Shown: piece by piece, positions 33,831 to 45,760 of the stretch | How the letters are laid out: each line of letters opens with the position of its first letter | How positions within the stretch are numbered: the stretch's first letter is position 1 | NCBI GenBank assembly: GCA_031835245.1 | Contig: JAVKOQ010000137.1 | Location: 62,001-126,000, forward strand | DNA from: Balamuthia mandrillaris | Taxonomy: Eukaryota > Discosea > Longamoebia > Balamuthiidae | Length of the DNA: 64,000 nucleotides | Direction: 5' to 3' | Made by a program: the position numbers and the translations under genes | Notes under the pieces: model-generated | What the model was told of the DNA's origin: nothing | The model's input: only the letters and a program-made list of their open reading frames with translations | Databases searched by the model: none

Positions 33831-34611
33831 GAAGCACCAACAGAGATGGCAGAAGCAGCAACAAAGACATCTCACTTGTACCAGCTTTTTCTATTGTAAG
33901 TACGAAGGTTCAAAGGTACGTTTCTTTCTTAGCAAGAGTATGGTAGTTCTTATTGCAAAGGAGTCCGTTGCGATAACTCTGGCAACTTGAAGAAAAAAAG
34001 CAAGCTATGGGCAGGTGGAGGAGCGAACAGCATTACAAAACTGAGGCTAAGTGAAACCTGGCTGCGAGGTCGCAAAATGCGTGGGGCAGCTTCTGAAAAA
34101 GAGAGCCATTTACGTCAATGGTGAGGAGATTTGCAGTAAGGATGCGTTGACAAAAATCGTTTTGGTGAGAATGGACCCACCTATTCCATTGGGGGGCCTG
34201 CATAAGCTTGAGCCTCATAAACTCGGCCCGAGGGTCAAGACCGAGCACAGCACGTATCAAAGGGACAATTGATCACGCGTTGCGAAACCGAAGATGTTAA
34301 TGATGGTGGAGATGGTTGAGAAGCTGATGGTTGTTGAAGCGAGTATGAATTGTGCCCGGCAACGAAAGAGAATGATGACGGTGGAATGGTGAGGGAGCCC
34401 GGTGGAGGAGATCGTGGAGGAGTGAAGTGTCATCGGCAACGGTGTTAGTGGGTGCCAACAGTGCTCGATGACGAAGGAACTTAGCGTCCTGCACGAGGTC
34501 AGAGGTAAGGTCGCCATTTTGCTGCAACTATTAGGTCAGACACATGGTCACCATTCAGAAGGAGCTCAGTGGGGATTTGAATCAAGATTCAGACGGGTAG
34601 GAGGAAGATGA
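33831..34611. other. Gap between Frizzled-like gene 2 and the truncated copy
   Basis: About 780 bp without a supported gene. Short open frames exist (for example 34033..34260 on the minus strand), but they show no recognisable domain. The upstream exons expected for a third receptor are absent here. Confidence 0.5.
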
Positions 34612-35119
34612 GGCAGTTCTTTTGCTCGTGGTTGTGTACGTCTTTCCGTTGACTATCTACAACCTAAAGCTGGTGGACAAAGAAGAGAGCTCAGACAGTT
34701 ACTCCGAGTATTTGGTATGCCTTATCAATCCGGAAACACAAGACTCTTGCTCCTACAATTATCCGGTACCGTTTGCACTGTTGAACGTGTTTATGGACAG
34801 CTCTTCTGCGCTGTGGATATCACTTGTCTTTGGGGTTACTGTACCGAATGATGAGTTCGTTCTTTTCTCTTTCTCTGCTTCGCTTCTCGAAACTTCGTCG
34901 TCGTCTTCCCGTGACTCGTCTTCCTCTTCTTCTGCTTCTACCTCTTTTTCATTCTTCGGCTTCAGGTTTTGGAAGAAGTTCGTGATGCAAGGGATCTTGA
35001 AAGCCGATATCATGAACGTCATTCAACCTAAAGACGGTTCCTCATCCTCTCCACCCCAAAAGAAATCCAAGGCCAGAAGAACTCCAACAAATCCCAAGCA
35101 AGCGAGGATGAACAGGTAA
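34612..35119 (+). pseudogene. Truncated third Frizzled-like receptor (TM6-TM7 and tail only)
   Basis: Homology to the two intact receptors begins abruptly near 34612 with LLVVVYVFPLTIYNLKLVDK. It continues through SSALWISLVFGVTV, an intron (about 34855-34965) and RFWKKFVMQGILKADIMNVI to a short basic tail ending at 35119. A stop codon lies just upstream in this frame and no CRD, TM1-5 or start codon precedes it. The remaining exons are intact and fairly diverged from both copies, so the truncation is probably old or the rest was lost in rearrangement. Confidence 0.7.
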
Positions 35120-35249
35120 TGGTAACGGTGGTCAAGATGGAAGGGATGGTTGATCAAAACGAGAAGGAAGAGTCTGTGGAGGAAAGTGATGAGAGTGATA
35201 CAAACAGCTGAAGTATAGCCATTCTTCCTCCTCTCCTTTATTCCTGCCG

Positions 35250-35557
35250 TTATTGTAGAACGCATTTGTGATCGTTTTTCGGTTGATAAGGATGAAAAGT
35301 GAAAGGAGTGGATGGAGAAACGGTAACGTTTGTGGCGGTTCCTGAGAACTCGATAAGATAGCAAGGCAACACTTGCGCAGCTGAGAAGAGAACATATTCT
35401 TGGCCGCACGGACTCTCGTGGCTGTCGTAGCCTGGTCTGCAACCTGCTCCATCACAACGAGTCGTGCATTTATAAACTTTGCCCATCTTTATAGTGTTTG
35501 TTTCCGTAAACAACAAAAGAAAGAAGGTGAGAAGATCAGAGAATGAACATGGAGAGA

Positions 35558-35611
<54 letters not shown>

Positions 35612-38048
35612 AGAAGAAGAAGAAGAAGAAGAAGAAGAAGAAGAAGAAGAAGAACAAGAAGAACAAGAACAAGAACAAGAAGAAAAGAATACCAGAACAG
35701 AGCACACTAGCATCCGTCCGCCGTGAGTGTATCCCAAAGATACATCGGGGTTGGGAGATAGGTAAATTCCTTTGCCATACCATCCAGAGTCTGTTGTGTG
35801 CCCCACTCCAGAGGATCCTCCTGGCACGAGCAAACCTTTTGTTACTATCGATGGAATGAGGTTGGAGCGAGTGCCATGGACTTTTGGGTTTGTTTGGAGG
35901 GTTAGAGAGACAAAGCTCACATGAAAGGAGCTGGAATGAAGATGAGAAGGTAGTTACACGCAAGCCGAGGCTTAGCCTCTTTTGTGCCACTTCCATATTT
36001 TTTGATAAGCTCAAACCACTTCTTCTCGAACCGCTGACAAGAAAAACAACTTTTGGTTACACCCACAAGAAGAAGAAAGCAGAAAGAAGAAAGGAGAAAG
36101 AAGGAAGAGGTACCTCAACCAATTCAGGTTTAAGGATCTTTCGCACTTTGACGGCACCTCCTCTGCTTCGAAGGAACTGCTCCATTGTGCGAGTATCCCA
36201 ATCGAAGAAACTGCACGACTTCCAGTCACTCTCTTCCACTTCGTTATACGTCGCAATGGTGGAGTCTTCGTTGGTTGTTGTCATAGTATTCGTAAAAGTA
36301 TTCGTCGTTGTTATAGCAGTTATAGGAGGCGTAATAGTAGAAGGAGGATTATAATGGCTTTCTTCTGTTTGTTGTTTGAGAAGCATCTTTTCGATGTACT
36401 GTTGACTCAACTCTTCCTCTCTCTTTCTTCGTCTTTCTATCTCCTCTTTCAACTGGTTTGCTTCTTCCTCCTGTTGCAATTGTAACGCCTTTGCAAAGTC
36501 TTTGTCGCAACTGTTGTTACTGCTGCTGTGCATTCTTTCTCTTTCTTCCAGCTGACGCGCGAGACGCTCGTCTTCCAACTCACGCAACTTTCTCTCCGAT
36601 GCCTTTCTGGCTCGCTCCTCATCTTCCAGTTTCGCTTTGATGAGCTTCTCCTCTTCCGCCAAAAGTCGTTTCGCCATATCCTCATCTTCCTTCTCTCTCC
36701 TCTTCCTCTCTTGTTCTTCCTCTTGCTCCAATCTTTTGATCAACTGCATCATATCTTCATCCTTGTCTTTCGTTACTTTCTCCACGTTTTTCTTTACTGA
36801 AGTGGAAACAACCTCCTCTCTTGCCAGTGCAAAAGCGAGCCTTTCGTCTTCCTTTCGTTTGCTCTCTTGCCTCTCCTCTGCCACCAAACGTAATGCCAAG
36901 CGCGCATCTTCCTCCTCCATTCTTCGCAACGTCCGCATGGCCTCCTCTTCAATGTTTTGTAACGTTTTCGCCAGCTCTTCGTCCATCATCATAAACCCAC
37001 TTGCTCCTTCCTCTTCTCCTCTCATTCCTCCAAAGCAAAAGATATCATTTCCACTGTCTTCTCCTGCTTCTCCTGTTTGTAACAGATCCTCAAAGAAGTC
37101 GTTCAGTTCAATCATTTCTTGTTTGTTGTGGTGAAGCTGTTCTTCCTCTTCTTCGGTCTTTTGCACGTCCTCGAAAACGCCGTTTCGCCACATGTAGTCC
37201 ACCACCACGTCTTGCAATTGTGGCTCCAATCGAAGAATGTGGTTGGCGATGTTGGACCAACCCATTCTCGCTGCCTCCAAGCATAACTCTGTTAAACGTT
37301 TTACAGGTTGTCCTTTTAGCTGTCGTTCTTCTGATTCACCCACTTTTGCTTTCTCCTTTCCTTTTTCTTCTTTAACTTCTTTTCCTTCGTCTTTCTCTTC
37401 TTTCTTTTCTTGTTCCTCTTGTTTTTTCTCTTTGTCTTCCTTTTTCACCTCTTCGATCACCTTTTCTTTCTCTTTCGGTGGTGAAGAAGAAGAAGTAAAA
37501 AGCCGATTGCAGTCTTCGATGATGCGCTGCACCACACGTTCGACGTTTCCTTTCTCCCCCTCCAACAATCTTCGTATGATCTCTGCTTTCACTTCCGGGA
37601 ATATATCCTTGACTTGTTTCATCTTGTCTTCTTCTTCTGTTTCTTCTTCTTCTTCTCCTCCTCCTCCTCCTCCTCCTTTCTGTTCTTCTTCCTTCTTTGC
37701 TTCTTCCTCCTTCTTCTCTGCTCCTTCCTTCGACCACTCAAAGCCTCGAATGAGACACGCCAGAACGCGCTCCTCGGGGACCATTACCTCCGTGCTGAGA
37801 ATGAGCTTTTTGGGCACCTCCTCCTCCTTTGGCCTCAGTTGAGAGAGGTTGGTCACCTCGAAGCCTTCGGCATCGAACACCCTCCTCGCCACCACTTCCA
37901 GGTCCGCCGCAACAGAGGCTTTGTACAAAAACTCGGACCAGTTTTTCAGCTTGGATAGATCGGCTTTACAGATGCGTTGTCGTTTGTCATTCTTGTCATC
38001 CTCGTAGAGCTTTTCGTCCAACAGGTAGAGTCGAAACGTGGTAAGCAT
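35250..38048 (-). CDS. Mono-ADP-ribosyltransferase (PARP-like) with CUE and UIM-type repeats
   Basis: ATG at 38048; the first exon is about 1.9 kb. Residues 1-100 have a doublecortin-like ring (FRLYLLDEKLYEDD, VVARRVFDAEGFEVTNLSQL), tentative only. A CUE motif follows an acidic linker (DIFPEVKAEIIRRLLEGEKG, NVERVVQRII). A long helical region then shows six UIM-like repeats (DEELAKTLQ, EDERLAFALAREE, DEDMAKRLLAEEE, EDERLARQLEE, DKDFAKALQLQQEEE). After introns near 36110 and 35930 comes the PARP catalytic fold: FEKKWFELIKKYG, then VHGTRSNLIPSIVTKGL, GWYGKGIYLSPNPDVSLGY, then GQEYVLFSAAQVLPCYLIEF. The H-Y-E triad is visible (His in HGT, Tyr in GIYLSP, Glu in QEYV). The enzyme probably modifies ubiquitinated or ubiquitin-bound proteins, by inference from the domains. 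Confidence 0.8.
35555..35690. repeat. (GA)n followed by (GAA)n in the last PARP intron
   Basis: A + strand GA run (about 35562-35610) runs directly into a GAA run (about 35612-35655) and then GAACAA repeats, all inside the intron between the two final catalytic exons. Confidence 0.9.
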
Positions 38049-38359
38049 CGCTTTGGCGTTGTTGTTGTTGTCGTTTCTTCTGTTCCGATGGTTTCTTCTT
38101 TCTTCTCTTTTCTGTCTCGTTGGAAGCGGGAAGTTTCTTTCGGTGAATATGGGTTTAGAAATAATCGGCAATCACAGGAAATAAACGATAAAAGTTTCGA
38201 AAGTAGAAATATTAATTAGTATTTATTGATAATTGAACTAAAGTTAAAAAAACACGAATTTTTATCGATAAACGAAAAATGAAAAATGAAAAAAGAAACA
38301 AAGAAAAAAGAAAAAGAAAAAGAAAAAAGAAAAAGAAAAAGAAAAAAGAAAAAGAAAAG

Positions 38360-40259
38360 TTAGTCTCTCTTCTTTTCTTGGTTGGCAACAACAAACGCGT
38401 CCTCATCGTTGACGTGAAGGGTGGAATAGTCATCGCCATTCTCCCCTTCGAACGCCTCCACCACCACCTCGGTCTTTGCCTTTCTCTGCTTCTCCCTCTC
38501 CTTCTGCTTCATGGTGAAGTACTTGTAGCTGACCAGGCCAACAAAGACCAAGAGGAGAGCGATGATGTCGACCCATTGAAGGTCCTCCTTTCCCTTTATG
38601 GGCCACGGGATGGCGAATGCCAAGTGGGACAATGGCAATGATATCTGTTGGTTTGGTTTGGTTGAAGTGTTAGCCTCGTATCACCATGAGAGAGAGAGAG
38701 AGAGAGAGAGAGAAGGAAGTAAATAAGCAAAGGAGATACGAACAGCTGCACCAATAAAGGTAAACACAGCACCACCTTTCTTCAGCAGCAAGAGCAAAGA
38801 TATCTGTAACATCATCGATTAATAAAACAACAACAAACAAATGACAACAAGCCTCAAGAAGAAAGAAAACAAAGCAAGAAACAGGGTGCGTACATTCCAA
38901 CTGAGGTTAACAGTAACATAGATGAGCATGAGCCAAGGCTCTCCCGAGCAGTCGTCATCCTTGGTGGGCGTTATGCCAACCAAGCACTTGGCGCCGTGTG
39001 GAATAAAGTTTCCCAGCTCATCGGCAGAGACTTTTCCGAAACCGGGAATGAGGATGATCGGGAAGAGCAAAATGGAGAAGATGAGTTGCCAGAGAGAGTC
39101 AAAACTGTTGACGACAAAGATGTTCATGTTTGGCTTTGTTTTGGTTTTCGTTTTTGAAAGAAAAATTAGGAGAAACGTCGAATAAAGAAAGGAAGAACGG
39201 AAAGATAAAGAAGATGGAAAAGAAAAATGAGTTTGACGAAAGAGTAAGAAGAAAATTACTATAACTAAAAGAAATTGAAAATAAAATAAGAACAAGCGTG
39301 GAATACAAAACACAAAAGTAAACCAAAAAAGAGATACATACCACATCAACCCAGACTTTCTCCTTCAACACAAAGGAGATGGCATTCGGCAACGTGGAGC
39401 AGACGTATACCACCGACCAAACGATGGTCAGCCAGCCGTCGTCTCCGGTGCCGGCATGCTTCAAGTCAGGAATCAAGCTCACAATGAGGCCTCCCACCAG
39501 GATGGCGACGGAGAGGAGTTGGCCCCAGTGGTAACGCGCTTTCAACCAAATGGCAGCTACTACCATCGTCATTGGGATGATGCCCTTTTTGTTTTTTGTT
39601 GGTAGGAGCGACAGAACTTGAGAAAAGCGGAAAAATGGAATAGAAGAAGGAAGAAGGGAGAAGGAAAAAGGAAGAAGGGAGGAAAACGGAAACATACTTG
39701 AGGTAGAAGAGTAAGCAAGAAGCCGGTCAATTTACGAGCAGCAAAAATGCCAAGAACGAAACCAAGAGCGTCCTTTTGTAGAGAAGAAAAGATAAAGGCG
39801 TTGGAAACAGAACAACAAGGAAGTTAAGGATGAAAAAAAAACACAATACAGAGCAGAAAACATAGAAGAGAATGGAGGAAGGAAGAGCAGGAGAAACAGA
39901 GAGCAGAACAGAAAACAAAGACATGAGAACAGAAGCGAACAGCAAGCAGAAAAGAGACAACCAGAAGGGAGAGACGAGGGAGGCGGAAAGGAGAAAACTA
40001 GACGAGAGAGCACCGAGAACAGCGCGATAGGACAGAAGAAGAAAAAGAAACCAACCATGAGACCCATGAAGATGAGCTTTGTGCCGCGGCAGGTGGGCAC
40101 ATAACGGACCATGTCGCGCGTGATGCGGCCCATCCACAGGTTGATGAAGAACATCCCAAAGTAGATGAAACAATAGGCCACCGTGATAACCCAACTGATG
40201 AACAGCACATAGTTGTTCATTGGAATCCTTTTGTTGTTTTTTTTTTAATCAATCAAAGA

Positions 40260-40301
<42 letters not shown>

Positions 40302-40686
40302 CGTAGTAAACGTACAATTGAATCTTGTAGACGACTCGATTGGCGGTGCCAAAGGCGATAACAAAGAAGAGCAGCAGCAGGGAGAGGAGGTTCTGCGAGG
40401 TGGCGTACTGCCTCCACAGCTGCCGCAGGGAGCGCTTGTACCACGGCCTGCTCAGCCCCCTGGGGTCTAAGTCGGCTTGGATGGAGCCCAGGCCTTGACC
40501 GCCGCCGCCGCCGCCACTCGAGGCAGAGGAGGCGTAGGCAGAGCGGAGGGAGGAGGGCAGGGCGGAAACGGGCAGGAGGTTCTCCTTGCTGCTGCCGTAG
40601 TCATCGCCGCTGGACAGGGAGGGCTCGCGTTGGACGGCTTGCCCGACGGGAGGATAGAGCAGCGGCCTCTTCTCCTCTTCCGTCAT
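38360..40686 (-). CDS. Chloroquine-resistance-transporter-like (CRT family) membrane transporter
   Basis: ATG at 40686. A soluble N-terminus of about 100 residues (EEEKRPLLYPP, Gly run) leads to about ten hydrophobic helices over seven exons. The helices include NLLSLLLLFFVIAFGTANRV, NNYVLFISWVITVAYCFIYF, GIIPMTMVVAAIWLKARYHW, LLSVAILVGGLIVSLIPDL, IVWSVVYVCSTLPNAISFVL and SFDSLWQLIFSILLFPIILI. CRT hallmarks are seen: a conserved FVLKEK after helix 4, the lumenal loop with paired cysteines (AKCLVG, DDDCSGEP), and LPLSHLAFAIP. CRT proteins belong to the drug/metabolite transporter superfamily and export amino acids, peptides or drugs from acidic vacuoles. The C-tail is acidic. Exon limits are approximate. 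Confidence 0.85.
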
Positions 40687-41597
40687 TTTCTTTCTTTCTT
40701 TCTTTTTACTTTTTCTTTTCTGATAATTATTACACAATATTTTATCCGTAATATTCAAATTTTTGATTTGATCTTTTCGAAATTTGAAGATCTTGTTTTC
40801 AAAAAACCAACCGAAAATCAAAATTTTGAGAGATCTGACCAACAAGAAATGTCTATCGACAATTATTTAGCGAACAGAACAACAGGGAGGGGAACAGAAA
40901 AATCTTTATCGTTTTCGTTTGCGCCGCGGCGAGTGGTTTGGGTGACCAAGTGAGAGGCGTCTTACTTTCCTACGGCGTTTTGCCCTACCGTGCTACCAAC
41001 ACCATTCCAACTATCGCCTGCGGGAAACCGAAAGAAAAACAACACACCACCGTCCCGTTGATGCAAGGATGACGATAGCCCAACGAACCTCGATGGAGGA
41101 CAGCGTTCATTTGCAAGGCTCGTACTCCTCCATCTACGCAACCCATCCTCCCCAGCCAACATGCTTCCTCCGTCCAACCCCCTGGCACCACAGCAACAAG
41201 CCGAACCTGGCTCCTTCCTCCTCCAAGAAACAGAGAAGGAACAGCATAGCCAGATCATATGTCATCCCCATGGACGTCCTCGTCTCTCCCTCTATGGGAC
41301 CACAGACATCACAAACTGCAAGGGAGGGTACCATCTTTGACGTGATCGACCCGGAACCAATGTGTGTGGCAGTGGGTGATTGGCTGGGTGGTTGCAGGGC
41401 AGGCAGTAGCAGAGGTTCTTAGGACGGAGACAGCGAAGGAGTTAGTTTCGTGTCTCAGTTTGCTTTTGTTGGAGCTCCAACCATCTTCCAACCATACCGT
41501 GCCACGCACTCCTCTCTATCTCCGCAACTCCGTGGTCGCTCCTCGTCCTACGGGAACCTTGATTCTGCCTTGCAGAATCATCGATATTCTCAACGTA
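40687..41597. other. Intergenic region with a doubtful 117-aa ORF
   Basis: The left part is the AT-rich promoter of the CRT-like gene. A plus-strand frame 41069..41422 is open from ATG (MTIAQRTSMEDSVHLQG) and has ordinary codon use, but no known domain and no clear exon partners. I cannot call it a gene with confidence. The right end leads into tRNA-Ala. Confidence 0.35.
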
Positions 41598-41670
41598 GGG
41601 GGTGTAGCTCAGATGGTAGAGCGCTCGCTTAGCATGCGAGAGGTAGCCGGATCAATGCCGGCCTCCTCCA
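41598..41670 (+). tRNA. tRNA-Ala (anticodon AGC)
   Basis: A 73-nt cloverleaf: acceptor GGGGGTG, D arm GCTCAGATGGTAGAGC, anticodon arm CTCGC-TTAGCAT-GCGAG with AGC anticodon, T arm GCCGG-ATCAATG-CCGGC, then CTCCTCC and discriminator A. The acceptor stem has a T-T mismatch at pair 6 and the T loop departs from TTCRA, so the internal B box is weak. No intron. A T8 run lies 5 nt downstream. Confidence 0.85.
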
Positions 41671-41674
41671 ATTC

Positions 41675-41682
41675 TTTTTTTT
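41675..41682 (+). terminator. RNA polymerase III terminator (T8)
   Basis: A run of eight T begins 5 nt after the tRNA-Ala 3' end, the expected Pol III stop signal. Confidence 0.75.
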
Positions 41683-41894
41683 CGATCATGACAATACTTT
41701 TTTTGCGGATTTTTTATTTTTTATGTATTTTATTTGATTTTATTTGATTTTTTTTGCTGAACTGAAAAAGAATTTTTTTTTCTTCCTACTTGCTTGTTGG
41801 TGCGTGTTTGTTCTGTTCTTTTTTTTTTAACATTTGTGCCCATCATCACTTGTTAACATTCTCAACAAAACCATCCGCCTGGAAACGGTCGCAA

Positions 41895-42353
41895 ATGAAC
41901 CAAAAAACGGAAGAAGAAGCCCAAACAAAAGAGCAGCACACCCTCAAAGTAGGCGCCTCCATCGAGTTCTCCTTCCTCTCTCCCACCTTCACCGGCATCC
42001 ATCACTCCTACGATGCCTCCTCCGCGGACCCCAACATCGTCCGGGTGGAGCTGAGAAAAGAAGCCCCCAAACCGACCGAATGGACGCACAACGGTTTCAT
42101 CAGCTATGTCTTCAGGTGCACCGCCCTCAAGCCAGGAACCACCGCCCGCCAAAGTGGCGGAACACACGTTTATCGTAGTTTCCTGATATTTTTAAAAATA
42201 TTCTTGTTGTTGGTAAAATATTCTCAACAGCTGTCAAAAATTTCAAATTTTTATAGATATTGTCGAAAATGCAGCAATAATCACAGACAGAAACGAAAAG
42301 ATTTGGAACTATTCAAACCAACCCTCAGGCAAATCAATATTGAATTTAAATGA
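41895..42353 (+). CDS. Chagasin-like inhibitor paralogue, C-terminus altered
   Basis: ATG at 41895. The first 95 residues match the gene at 52858..53190: HTLKVGASIEFSFLSPTFTG, then NIVRVELRKEAP, then SYVFRCTALKPGTT. After LKPGTT the open frame continues into unrelated, basic sequence up to 42353. A different frame from about 42150 reads AKVAEHTFIVVS and stops at 42184-42186, which matches the sister's ending TEHHFEVV. So this copy seems to have lost the equivalent of about a dozen residues (KVLLHRYGSGALLG) with a shift of frame. It is a decaying paralogue, or it uses the new tail. The inhibitor fold would lack its last strand. Confidence 0.55.
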   Translation: MNQKTEEEAQTKEQHTLKVGASIEFSFLSPTFTGIHHSYDASSADPNIVRVELRKEAPKPTEWTHNGFISYVFRCTALKPGTTARQSGGTHVYRSFLIFLKIFLLLVKYSQQLSKISNFYRYCRKCSNNHRQKRKDLELFKPTLRQINIEFK

Positions 42354-42499
42354 ATTAATCAAATTTTTATTTACAATAAAAGAAAAGAAGAAAAAGAACG
42401 ACAAGAAAGACAACGAACGCAAAGTGCTCTTCTTCCTTCATCCTCTTCTTCTTCGTTGTCTTCTTTTTTCTGTTTTTCAAACAAAAAAAAAATAAATAA
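42190..42499. other. AT-rich spacer before the RhoGAP-RasGEF gene
   Basis: About 300 bp with A-rich, GA-rich and TTC-rich patches. It overlaps the aberrant tail of the upstream frame and presumably holds the promoter of the next gene. No other feature seen. Confidence 0.4.
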
Positions 42500-45418
42500 A
42501 TGGAAGAAGAGAAAAAAAGGAAAGGAAATGGTCATGCTGCCGCCTCTCTTCTTCCTCCTCCTTCCTCCGCTCCTGCCTCCCCACGAAGGGCCACCACCAG
42601 CCACGCACGTCCTTCCACCTCCACCACCCCCAAACGCCGCGAGAAGGTGCTCTACGCCACCATGCGGGCGCATCGGCGAAGCCGCAGCCTTCAAAAGGAG
42701 GACCTCTCCTTCCTGACCTCTCCCGCTGCCTCTCCGCTGGGCCACGACGCCCTCCTCCTGCAACAACACCAACCATCGCCACCACCACAGCTGACCGAAC
42801 TGGAACTCCTTAGGCAGAAGAAGAAGGAGGCGTTGAAGCGCTACTCCGACTTGACCATCTCCTCGTTGAACCTGATGAGCAGCACCTCAACACCCGCTTC
42901 GTCCGCTTCTTCGTCATTCATCGAAGAAGTTACAACAAACAAGGCGAAGGCAAGAGAAAGAGAAAGAGAAGGAGAAGGAGGGAAAGAGGGAGAAAGAGAG
43001 AGGGAGGAGGAGGAAAGAAAGATGCACAGAAAAATGGGCGGAATGTTCACTCTCCGCAGAAAGAAAGCCAAAAAGAAAACGGCGGAAGAGGAGCCAAAAG
43101 AGGAGGAGGCCACAGCAACCAAGGAAGGGAAGAAGACGACACCGCCGAAACTGAAGCATCAAAGAAGCATCAGCGATGCCTCTGAACTCGTTCTTCCGCT
43201 TCATCATAGAAACAACGCTTCAACGGAAGACGAAGAAGAAGACGGAGATGAGGAGAAAGAACTTTCTTCTCCGCGGTTGTTGGTCACTCCTGCTTCGCCG
43301 GAAGAGAAGAGAGCAATGAGCGGAGAAGAAGAGAGGTGGAAGAGAGTTTCTGTGGGGAGACCGCGAAGCGGAATGATCAGCGCTCCAGCGACGCCTCGTC
43401 GCTCCTCTTCTTCGTTTCAACAGGTCGAACAGCTTCAACAACAGCAAACGATACGGCAGAGGACTTTATCGATGCCTGTTGCTGCTCTCCTGGCAAAAGT
43501 GAAAGCGGCTGCTTCCACAGCTTCCTCTTCTTCAGCATCTCCTTCAACGGATGAGGAAGACGAAAACGAAGAAGAAGAAAAGGGAGAAAACGCAGAAGTA
43601 GATGAAGGAGAGAACCCAGGCGATGTAATGAAAGAAAAAGGAGAACTAAAACAACAAATAGAGAGAAGCAGGAGAACGAGAAGACCGAGAAAAAAGAGAG
43701 TGATGAGCGGACATCATCGAAGCAAAAGCCAAACGGATGTGGCGACTTTCAACGTCGTTGACACCAAACAACATCTCTTCTACTCCGAAACCGAGATGAC
43801 AGAGACCGAAACGGAAACCGAAACGGAGACGGAAACAGAAAGCAGCAACGTTATCAAAAGAAGAAGCATGAGTTCAGCCTCTTCCATTCAACAACTTTCG
43901 CCGAGAAAGAGCGGAAACAAAGCGATGACGTTGTTGCGGAAGAAGATGAAGACGAAGAGCGGAGAAAAAGGAGGAGAAGTCTTTCCTGGAATCCGTCTCC
44001 ACACGGAGAATGAGGCTCCGAGCTTCATCGTGAAGAGACAACAAAGACGATTGTCTTTTAAAGAAGAAGAGGTGGAAAGAGAGAAGAGAGTGAGCATCGG
44101 AGATGCTGTTGTGGTGAACGGAGAAGAAAGTGATTCGGGATCCGTTATTATGCGAGCGAGAATGATGAGAACGAAACTACAGAATAGGGCTTCGAGAGAG
44201 AATCTAGTTCTCAAGAACATTCTTTATCGTAATCTCATCTTTCTTTAACTTCTCTTTCTTTATTCTGCTCTTCTTCTGCTTTCGCTTCATCTTCATCTTC
44301 ACCTTCTCCTTGTTCTTCTTGTGCTTCTTCTTCTTGCTTCTTCTTGCTTCTTCTTGCTTCTTGCTGCTTCTTCTTCTTCTTCTTGCTTCTTGTTCTTGTT
44401 CTTGTTCTTCTTCTTCTTCTTCTTCTTCTTCTCCCCTATCTGTTTTCTATCTATTAACATACTAACGTTAAAAAAAAAAAGAACCAACTTTTGGAGTAAC
44501 TTTAGATGAATTGCTGGACGTGAAAGAAGATGTTCCTGCATTGTTCTGGTATGCTGCTCGCTTTCTCTCTGCCGTTTTGGACAAAGGTTTATTTTCTGTC
44601 TTTTTCTTTTTGTACTCTCTTCTCTGTTTCTCAAGAAAACAAAAACAATCTAACAAACAAACCCCTATAAGATGTTATGTTGCAAGCAGCAGTAGCAAGC
44701 GGAGGGGACACCGAATGGAGAAACAATAGCCCAGTAATCGCCCAGCTAAAACAAAGAATCGACAAAGAAGGAGCTGCTGCTGTCTTTGAAGGCCCACACG
44801 TTTCTTCGACAAGCAGCACCAACAAACGAGACGAAAGACTCGACCCACAAACCTGTTGGGCGCTTTTGTTTCAGTTCTTTCAAGAGTTGCCTTCTTCCAT
44901 CATTCCGCACTCTTTGGCCTCTTCGTTTCTTCGTTGTGGAGGTACTGCCTCAACTTTTTCTCTCTTCTATTTATCCTTTCATAACTAGGAGTTCTGTTTC
45001 TATTCTCTCTTTCTTGTCGTTGTTTTTACTCATTCTGTTCTGCCTGCTCTTTCGTTTATTTGCTTCTCATTTTTTTATTTTCCTTTTCATAATAGTTTTA
45101 GAGAACAAAGAATGGCGATCGTGCTTCCTTCAGACGCTATTATACTCGCTTCCTTCGACTCACCGAAAGCTTCTCGCATTCTACTTCAAGTTTCTTCATT
45201 CTATTTTTGCAACGGGTTCGAACGAGGAAAAGGAACACAAAGAGGATCTGGAAAAGTTTTCTTCTTTGTTGGCTCCATTTCTTTTTCCAATGTCATCTTC
45301 TTCTCTCAGTCTAAGAAACTCGTCTTCAACATCAGGCGAAGAAGGAAACGATATCAACTCAAACACAAAGTAAGTTGCCTTGCGATTGTTTGTTTAACTT
45401 TTCTCACCATCTTTTCTT

Positions 45419-45452
<34 letters not shown>

Positions 45453-45692
45453 CCTCGTTGAAAGCCGAGAAAGAGCCAGTAGTATCGAGTGTCCTTCCCT
45501 CTTTGAGAATCGGGCCTCTGAACACTATGCTTTTGGTCAACTAATCAAGTTCTTCATTCTGGAATCCCATTCTCTCTTCCCGGTTTGTTCTCGTCTTTAC
45601 TCATCTTTCTTCTTTCTATTTTCATGCTTCTCTTCTTTCACCTTTCTTGTCTCTTCGCTCCCTCTCCCTCTCCCTCTCCCTCTCTTTCCTCT

Positions 45693-45760
<68 letters not shown>

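Noticed and set aside
34033-34260. Minus-strand 75-aa ORF in the gap before the truncated receptor
   Set aside because: No recognisable domain, promoter or exon partners; the length is within chance for this window.
42371-42788. Minus-strand Gly-rich ORFs opposite the RhoGAP-RasGEF start
   Set aside because: The plus-strand exon is supported by domain continuity downstream; the antisense frames have no domain.
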